This document shows positions 41,612 to 46,839 of a stretch of DNA of 46,839 nucleotides, piece by piece. Each line of letters opens with the position of its first letter. The stretch's first letter is position 1. The notes beneath the pieces were generated by a model that saw nothing but the letters and a program-made list of their open reading frames with translations, was not told the origin of the DNA and did no database searches. The DNA is taken from assembly GCA_024102635.1 (NCBI GenBank), contig JAGFJO010000117.1, positions 1-46,839 of the forward strand. Reading direction: 5' to 3'. The position numbers and the translations under genes were made by a program. Source of the stretch: Deltaproteobacteria bacterium (GTDB lineage: Bacteria > Bdellovibrionota_C > UBA2361 > JAGFJO01).

Positions 41612-42844
41612 ATGGAAGGTAAAAAAGCCGCGCTCTTTTCCACCCCTCTAGTGATAACCTTTATGCTCGGATTCTCCTCCGGGCTGCCGCTGCTTACAAC
41701 TCTTGACATGCTTAAGGCTTGGCTTAAAGACAGCCAGGTGGAACTCGCTCTAATCGGTTTTTCAGGGCTTGTAGGGCTTCCCTACACACTCAAATTCATC
41801 TGGGCGCCTTTTTTTGACCGCTTCGTGCCACCCCTTTTCGGGCGCAGACGGGGATGGATGTTAGTCACACAGTGTGGCGGCGCTTTAGCGCTGGCAGTGA
41901 TGGCCGCGAGCAATCCAATTGAGTCCCCGCTCCTTCTTGGGTGCAGCGCGTTTCTCGTGACGTTTTTCAGTGCCAGTCAGGACGTCGTTGTTGATGCGCA
42001 TCGGAGAGACTCCTTCTCCGACAAGGAGCTAGTCCTGGCCAGTTCATACTTTCTTACCGGCTACAGGGTAGGAATGTTAATGTCCGGCGCCATAGCACTG
42101 AACTTGGCCGAATTCTATACCTGGCCGCAAGTTTACCTCATTATGGCGGCGTGCATGTTGGTCGGTGTCGCCGCGACGATAATGGCGGGGGAACCGGAAG
42201 TGACAGCGCCACCGCCGAAATCAATGCGTGAGGCAATAATAGAGCCGCTGCGTGAATATTTCTCGAAAAACGGAGCGTGGCTTATTCTGGCATTTATCGT
42301 GCTCTACAAGCTCGGCGACATGATGGCGAGCACCATGACCATCCCTTTCTATAAGGATGTTGGGTTTAGCTGGGGTGAGGTCGGCAGCGTGGCGAAGGTG
42401 TTCGGCATAATCGCCACCATCGCCGGAGGAATCCTTGGCGGCGTTATAGCTGTAAGGACCGGGCTCTATCGAGCGCTATGGATTTTTGGAGCGCTGCAGG
42501 CGATAGGAATTCTCGGATTCCCGCTGCTCCTTCTTACCGGGCCTAATATATATGCGCTTGCGGCAGTTATCTCCTTTGAAAATTTCAGCGTGGGACTGGC
42601 CACCTCTGCGTTTGTCACAATGATGGGAATCCTCTGCAATAAACGGTTTAGCGCCACTCAGTACGCTTTGCTTACCAGTTTAAGCGGCGTGCCGCGCACT
42701 ATCTTCGGCTCATCTAGCGGAGTGTTAGCCGAGTGGCTTGGTTGGGGCTATTTCTTTATCGGTTGCTTTTTATTGGCAATACCGGGTCTCTACCTGCTGA
42801 CAGTTCTGAAGTCGTACCTATCGCCGAAGGAGGATCTCAATTGA
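41612..42844 (+). CDS. ampG: AmpG-like MFS permease
   Basis: The 410-aa protein has about 12 membrane helices. AmpG hallmarks: MLGFSSGLPLLTT at the start, then LPYTLKFIWAPFFDR and FGRRRGWMLVTQ (the loop 2-3 motif), and FFSASQDVVVDAHRRD. AmpG imports anhydromuropeptides for cell-wall recycling. No ampD, nagZ or beta-lactamase genes are nearby, so it could also serve another substrate in the same subfamily. Confidence 0.87.
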   Translation: MEGKKAALFSTPLVITFMLGFSSGLPLLTTLDMLKAWLKDSQVELALIGFSGLVGLPYTLKFIWAPFFDRFVPPLFGRRRGWMLVTQCGGALALAVMAASNPIESPLLLGCSAFLVTFFSASQDVVVDAHRRDSFSDKELVLASSYFLTGYRVGMLMSGAIALNLAEFYTWPQVYLIMAACMLVGVAATIMAGEPEVTAPPPKSMREAIIEPLREYFSKNGAWLILAFIVLYKLGDMMASTMTIPFYKDVGFSWGEVGSVAKVFGIIATIAGGILGGVIAVRTGLYRALWIFGALQAIGILGFPLLLLTGPNIYALAAVISFENFSVGLATSAFVTMMGILCNKRFSATQYALLTSLSGVPRTIFGSSSGVLAEWLGWGYFFIGCFLLAIPGLYLLTVLKSYLSPKEDLN

Positions 42845-42898
42845 CCGAACTGCCTCATCTCAAATCGGTTGCATCGGGCATTCAATACAAGGATCTGT

Positions 42899-43750
42899 AT
42901 GAAGCGGTGTAACACTAACTTCTCTTCTACAATCGATGATTTTTCGGAACAGTGGACTCACTTCACTAGCAACGACGGCTACTTTGCTTCGGAAGAGATT
43001 CTTCAGGACCATTTTGGAGATCTTTTGCAATTGCCTGAAATTACCGGCACGCGAGTATGCGAGGTGGGAAGTGGAAACGGCCGATTCCTTAAAATACTTT
43101 CCAAGTATGCCAGCGAGGTCGTCGGGATCGAGCCAAGCGACGCAATCAATGTAAGTCAAGCCTTCACGAAGGAGATTCCAAATGTGCGCCATCTTAAGGC
43201 TGCGGTTGAGAATCTGGGGGAAATGGCAGGAAATAGCGAGCACGGATTTCTGCTGGGAGAGTTCGACTACGTATTTTGTATCGGTGTACTGCATCACCTT
43301 CCTCATCCTATTGAGGCGCTTGCAAACATGCGAAAGATTCTGAACAACAAGGGACGGTTGATAGTATGGGTCTATGGGAAGGAGGGGAACGAAGCATACC
43401 TGCGAATATTTCGGCCTATCAGAGCAGTGACAGTTCGCCTCCCTCACCGCTTGCTCCTATGGTGCTCCTGGCCATTAGCGCTGACGGCAAGATGCTATGG
43501 GTGGCTATGCCGGCTGATTCCCCTTCCTCTTCACAGCTATTTCCGGCGGGTATTGAACCGCTGCAGTTGGAAAACCTTGGTGATGAACGTATACGATCAG
43601 TTGAACCCTCGAATAGCGAATTATTGGTCACGAAGTGAAATTGAGGCGTTATTTCGTGCCGCAGGTTTCAATCAGTTACGTTTTTTTCATCGTCATGGTT
43701 ACAGCTGGACAGTCGTTACAGAAACTAACGCGTCCCGCTCCCGCTCTTAG
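42899..43750 (+). CDS. Class I SAM-dependent methyltransferase
   Basis: About 283 aa from ATG 42899 with AAGGA 5 nt upstream; an earlier frame start at 42869 is less likely. Motif I VCEVGSGNGRFL, the acidic end GIEPSD, FDYVFCIGVLHHLPHPIEAL and KGRLIVWVYGKEGN define a Methyltransf_11/25 type. A hydrophobic stretch (about 200-235) and the closing SEIEALFRAAGF match methyltransferases of envelope or lipid pathways. The substrate is unknown. It starts 54 bp after the AmpG-like gene. Confidence 0.87.
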   Translation: MKRCNTNFSSTIDDFSEQWTHFTSNDGYFASEEILQDHFGDLLQLPEITGTRVCEVGSGNGRFLKILSKYASEVVGIEPSDAINVSQAFTKEIPNVRHLKAAVENLGEMAGNSEHGFLLGEFDYVFCIGVLHHLPHPIEALANMRKILNNKGRLIVWVYGKEGNEAYLRIFRPIRAVTVRLPHRLLLWCSWPLALTARCYGWLCRLIPLPLHSYFRRVLNRCSWKTLVMNVYDQLNPRIANYWSRSEIEALFRAAGFNQLRFFHRHGYSWTVVTETNASRSRS

Positions 43751-43763
43751 ATCTTTTACCGGA

Positions 43764-44777
43764 CTAGTGTAAAGATTTCTCAAGTAAGGCGCGCACAGTC
43801 TCGCATCCGATCACCACCTCGCCACCGGCCTCCCAGGCGTTGTGGTGAAGGGAATTGGCCTGAAGCTGGCGAGCTAAAATATTAGAGAGCTCCGTCATCT
43901 TTATCGATTCCCCTGCAGGAAGAGGAGTAGTCTTAAGAGAAGCGTAAACTGCCGCCTGAATCTCGGGAGAGCTAACTCGTATAGGCGAATGATGTTCCCT
44001 GCCCAGAGAAATAGCCTTGAAGTCCCCTCGCATAGCCGCCGTGTCTTTGAAGATGCCGAACGTCTCTGCATTTTTTGTGGCGAGCAGCAGCTCGGGAACA
44101 AGTCTGTCCAGACTAGCTACGGCTTGATATCCAAGACGCGTTTCGAGACTTCTATCTGAGCCTGGCCGCCTCGGAATGGCTAAGGGACGGCCCACCTCCT
44201 TCTCATGCTCTGCACTTAGCAGCGAATGATAGGTATGCCGCGCCAAGTGGCTTCTCTTACCGAAGTCGCCATCTACAGGAATCGGAACATACGGTTCATC
44301 CAACCGTTCACTGAATTCGGGGTGCCTTTTCAATATATCGCTGATAGCCCGGTTTATCCCATGCTGCAGCAGCGCAGCTACGTCCCGCCGGGTCTGAAGC
44401 CCATAGTTCTCCTCTACCGTTCGGAGATCAAGCGCATTCCCTGAACCATCTACTCGCGCCGCGTCAAGCACTGCCCTGACATCAGGATTTGAGAGCGCTT
44501 CAAAGATCCTCTCTTGAGCAGCGGCTGAGGCACTATACATGCTCCATCTTTCGGCCTGCCATATTGCCTTGCCTTCAGCTGCAAACTCGCTCTCCCATCT
44601 TTGGAGCAGTTCAGAGGGCTTAAATTCCGGCTGCGCTTTTTTTTGTGCGCCTTTGTCTTGTTCTGCTTCCTTCTGGCATCCCGTCGAGAACGATGCCATT
44701 AGGCCCGCTGCAGCTACGCCTGCCCGTCCAAGGAAGTCCCGGCGGCTGATTTCATCTGTTTTTGGTCCGTTGCTCAT
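43764..44777 (-). CDS. Tat-exported lipoprotein of unknown function
   Basis: About 337 aa from ATG 44777 (GGGAGAA upstream); the open frame reaches 44906 but the extra part lacks a ribosome site and hides the signal. The Tat motif SRRDFLG is at residues 11-17, a hydrophobic stretch follows, and a lipobox-like FSTGC gives Cys34. The mature part is helical, with no recognised family: LLQRWESEFAAEGKAIWQAERWSMY, RRDVAALLQHGINRAISDIL. A folded cofactor-bearing cargo is suggested by Tat use, but no cofactor motif is seen. It lies 125 bp downstream of the next gene on the same strand. Confidence 0.68.
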   Translation of the reverse strand: MSNGPKTDEISRRDFLGRAGVAAAGLMASFSTGCQKEAEQDKGAQKKAQPEFKPSELLQRWESEFAAEGKAIWQAERWSMYSASAAAQERIFEALSNPDVRAVLDAARVDGSGNALDLRTVEENYGLQTRRDVAALLQHGINRAISDILKRHPEFSERLDEPYVPIPVDGDFGKRSHLARHTYHSLLSAEHEKEVGRPLAIPRRPGSDRSLETRLGYQAVASLDRLVPELLLATKNAETFGIFKDTAAMRGDFKAISLGREHHSPIRVSSPEIQAAVYASLKTTPLPAGESIKMTELSNILARQLQANSLHHNAWEAGGEVVIGCETVRALLEKSLH

Positions 44778-44902
44778 ACATAGTTCTCCCGATACCCATA
44801 GATATGGGTACATATGCTTCCTGGGTTGCATTAAATTTACGGCTCCAGAGCGCGGTAATAGCAGTTGACCATCCAATGAAAGCCGTATCGGTCGACAATC
44901 TA

Positions 44903-45544
44903 TCACGGCTTAACGTTTAACTTTTCATGCTTTTCGGAGAATGATCTCAAGAGTTCGTACTCCCCGTCGGATAGCCCCGCCAGAATCCTCCAGTTGCCCC
45001 ATGTTTGTACCTTCATCACTGTTAACTCAATCGGGGGAAGTTCATCGAAAGGCTTTGCTCCCCGATGCTCCGTGTCGGTGCGTTTACCGCTTGCTAAATC
45101 AGCCTGAAACTGCGCCAGCCATTTCTCGTGATGGTGCCTGCTCATTCCGTCGCGTAGGGATGGGATATCGCCTTCAACTGTCATATCCGGATTTATAAGA
45201 CCTTGGACTGCGATCTTTTTTCCGGCTTCACGCATTATATCCAATTCCGTGGGGCTAGTTTCCTGATATAGCTCAAGGAGCACCTCTGCATTCGCCGCAA
45301 TAATTCGTTGAACCTTCTCAGGCTGCTCTTCGAACGAAACAATCCGATCCTCTTCCCCTTTGCCGATCACGCGGCATCTCCAGGCAAATCCGTCCTCATA
45401 TTGAGAAGGGACGAATCGATCAAAGAAACGATCTATTTCAGTTCCAGCGTGAGTCCAACGTGACCGCTTGAATCGGGGCTGATACTCCGTCTTCTCTCCT
45501 GCCGACACGGGAGCTTGAGTTCTTTCATTTGATGGCTCTGGCAT
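44903..45544 (-). CDS. Hypothetical protein
   Basis: The 213-aa protein has no recognised family. A disordered start of about 25 residues is followed by a charged region: RFKRSRWTHAGTEIDRFFDRFVPSQYEDGFAWRCR. Then come RIIAANAEVLLELYQE, a His-rich spot (MSRHHHEKW) and a closing part with VMKVQTWGNWRILAGLSDGEYELL. No signal peptide or membrane helix is present, and no clear Shine-Dalgarno precedes the ATG. The adjacent Tat lipoprotein on the same strand may be co-transcribed. Confidence 0.6.
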   Translation of the reverse strand: MPEPSNERTQAPVSAGEKTEYQPRFKRSRWTHAGTEIDRFFDRFVPSQYEDGFAWRCRVIGKGEEDRIVSFEEQPEKVQRIIAANAEVLLELYQETSPTELDIMREAGKKIAVQGLINPDMTVEGDIPSLRDGMSRHHHEKWLAQFQADLASGKRTDTEHRGAKPFDELPPIELTVMKVQTWGNWRILAGLSDGEYELLRSFSEKHEKLNVKP

Positions 45545-45643
45545 AGCAGGTAATTTAACACTTTTTTGTTTTTAATGCCCAAGAAACGTCCGATTAATGA
45601 ATTCCGAATTCGGGACTATTTAGCCTCTATATTCTTTGTATGG

Positions 45644-45664
45644 CCGAATTTTCGTTAAATTCGG
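45644..45664. promoter_or_regulatory. Inverted repeat in divergent region before VWA gene
   Basis: CCGAATTT (45644-45651) and AAATTCGG (45657-45664) form a perfect 8-bp inverted repeat with spacer TCGTT. Nearby are further CGAATTC motifs (about 45600-45612 and 45679-45686). The cluster lies in the 242-bp divergent region between the hypothetical gene at 45544 and the VWA gene at 45787. No T-run follows, so an operator is more likely than a terminator. Confidence 0.5.
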
Positions 45665-45786
45665 TGGGTTATTGCCCTTCGAATTCACCCCTTAGTTGGC
45701 GCCATTCGCTTCCGGCGGATAGTTCAATCCCTTGGCGATATGTTAGCAAAGCATTTTACCTTACAATCTGATGAGGATTGTGATCG

Positions 45787-46839
45787 ATGAAACCCGAAGC
45801 AGTCGCCATACGTCTCGATGAGCTAAAGCACGGCCCGTTAAAAGGGAGCCGCCCAGTTGTCGCAATCGCGAAACAAGGAATGATGGGCGTGGCCGCTCAG
45901 GAGCACGGAGTACCGGGACTATCGAAGGCCGGATTGGAAGCTCACTCCCTCCCTGCTGTAGGCCGGGGCGCATTAGAATTAGAGCCCTCAATGCCTCATC
46001 TTATTGATAATACTTATTTCCTAATCGATTGTTCCTCCAGCATGCGTGGCGGGATGGTTAATCATCCTGACAGAAGCAGACTAGCTCATGTGCAGTCACT
46101 AATAAGTTCTCTTCCTCCGACTTTTACTCCTCCTGAAACTCAGGTGGGGCTGATAACGTTTAGCAGAACCGCAAGGCCGGCAATTACTTTCGACGGCACC
46201 TTCCAAATGGACTCCCTCGCATCGGCGGTGGGTGAACTTAAGATTGAGCGGGGCACACGGTTCGATGCCGCTTTCGAGGTACTGCGGAATGACATAGCAA
46301 AGCGGGCTCAGGAGCTTGGGCGGCTGCCGAGAAGTCTTGCAATATTTCTAACCGATGGCCAGAACATGGGCAGTCCGGATATCGCCGCTCGCTTGGCTCT
46401 CGCAATACGCGACCTTAACGCAGGCACATTTTTAGTTGGAATTGGCAGCCGTTACGATCAGGGTATGATCTTGAAGCACGCCGGTGAGTTCGGCTTTTCA
46501 GGATGGGGCCATACTCCTATGAGTAAGGGAACCAACGTTTTTCACGACCTTGTCCCTGATTTTATGTCGTCAATGCGCAGCAGCGACTTCTACCTTAAGA
46601 TACGATCGCACGGCTCAATTGCGGCATCTTTCGGCGTTACTCCAGCCATAAAGCATCTCCTAGAAGATGTCTTTTTCATCGGGTATCAGCAGAGTGGGGT
46701 TGGCGTGTACTTTGAGCAGCATGAAGATATCTCGCTCAAGCTTGAGGTCTTGGATAACGTCGCACAAAGGGATGCGAACGCCATTGATATTCCCATCATC
46801 GACTTTGCCGACGCTGGCGCTCATTTCGAGAATCAACAG
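45787..46839 (+). CDS. von Willebrand factor A domain protein (cut by window end)
   Basis: 351 codons are seen from ATG 45787 (GAGGA about 9 nt upstream) and the frame is still open at the window edge. After about 75 residues of unknown type comes a VWA domain: FLIDCSSSM (MIDAS DxSxS, Asp81), VGLITFSRTA, GTRFDAAF (MIDAS Thr) and FLTDGQN (Asp190), so the metal site is intact. After about residue 290 a beta-rich part begins. No signal peptide is visible. VWA proteins mediate metal-dependent protein contacts; the partner is unknown. Confidence 0.85.
   Translation, partial: MKPEAVAIRLDELKHGPLKGSRPVVAIAKQGMMGVAAQEHGVPGLSKAGLEAHSLPAVGRGALELEPSMPHLIDNTYFLIDCSSSMRGGMVNHPDRSRLAHVQSLISSLPPTFTPPETQVGLITFSRTARPAITFDGTFQMDSLASAVGELKIERGTRFDAAFEVLRNDIAKRAQELGRLPRSLAIFLTDGQNMGSPDIAARLALAIRDLNAGTFLVGIGSRYDQGMILKHAGEFGFSGWGHTPMSKGTNVFHDLVPDFMSSMRSSDFYLKIRSHGSIAASFGVTPAIKHLLEDVFFIGYQQSGVGVYFEQHEDISLKLEVLDNVAQRDANAIDIPIIDFADAGAHFENQQ

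Overview
The window comes from a Gram-negative, double-membrane bacterium. It carries lipid A/Kdo genes (lpxK, waaA, msbA), bamD, AsmA-like proteins and a type II secretion (T2SS) operon with a secretin. The T2SS order gspC-D-E-F-G-H-I-J-L-M-N, the group-I style etfBA pair, the HDOD-type proteins and the stand-alone FlhB C-terminal domain resemble lineages once grouped as Deltaproteobacteria (myxococcal or bdellovibrio-like). That placement is an inference; no rRNA or other decisive marker is present. Base composition looks moderate, with slightly GC-richer patches such as the fic gene.

Layout. 0-1.8 kb: a putative DNA-binding protein, a small DUF5989 membrane protein and, on the opposite strand, a stand-alone FlhB C-terminal-domain protein with an unknown partner. 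2.1-4.9 kb: an apparent operon of a RibBA homologue that has lost key residues of both its enzyme domains, an HD-domain hydrolase and a secreted Cys-rich protein. 4.9-10.7 kb (minus): a tightly overlapping envelope operon, msbA - DUF374 acyltransferase - waaA - lpxK - GT4 glycosyltransferase. 10.9-15.8 kb: a pyruvyltransferase-family protein, an AsmA-family protein and an HDOD protein. 15.8-16.6 kb: a gene-poor patch with a two-copy repeat, hairpins, and a small minus-strand gene with a near-perfect Shine-Dalgarno and its own terminator. 16.6-20.1 kb: an unknown protein with weak HDOD character, then etfB-etfA-DUF192 (minus).

20.3-37.6 kb: a second AsmA protein, BamD with an unusual Cys-containing tail, a structured 380-bp intergenic region, then the T2SS operon (gspC to gspN) with no gspK and no prepilin peptidase gene, and a membrane-anchored coiled-coil protein. 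GspC/L/M form the inner-membrane platform with GspF, GspE powers it, GspG/H/I/J form the pseudopilus and GspD the outer-membrane pore. BamD probably serves general outer-membrane assembly.

38.0-46.8 kb: a secreted cytochrome-c-like protein, tRNA-Arg(CCG), a broken fic gene, a 43-bp direct repeat pair containing a palindrome, an intact DUF4172-type fic gene whose Shine-Dalgarno lies in the palindrome loop, nfo, an AmpG-like permease, a methyltransferase, two unknown genes (one a Tat lipoprotein) and a von Willebrand factor A protein cut by the window end. The tRNA-fic interval looks like a small accessory islet. The most unusual items are the doubly degenerate RibBA paralogue with its HD partner, the repeat/Shine-Dalgarno arrangement at fic, and the small-gene/hairpin patch at 15.8-16.6 kb.
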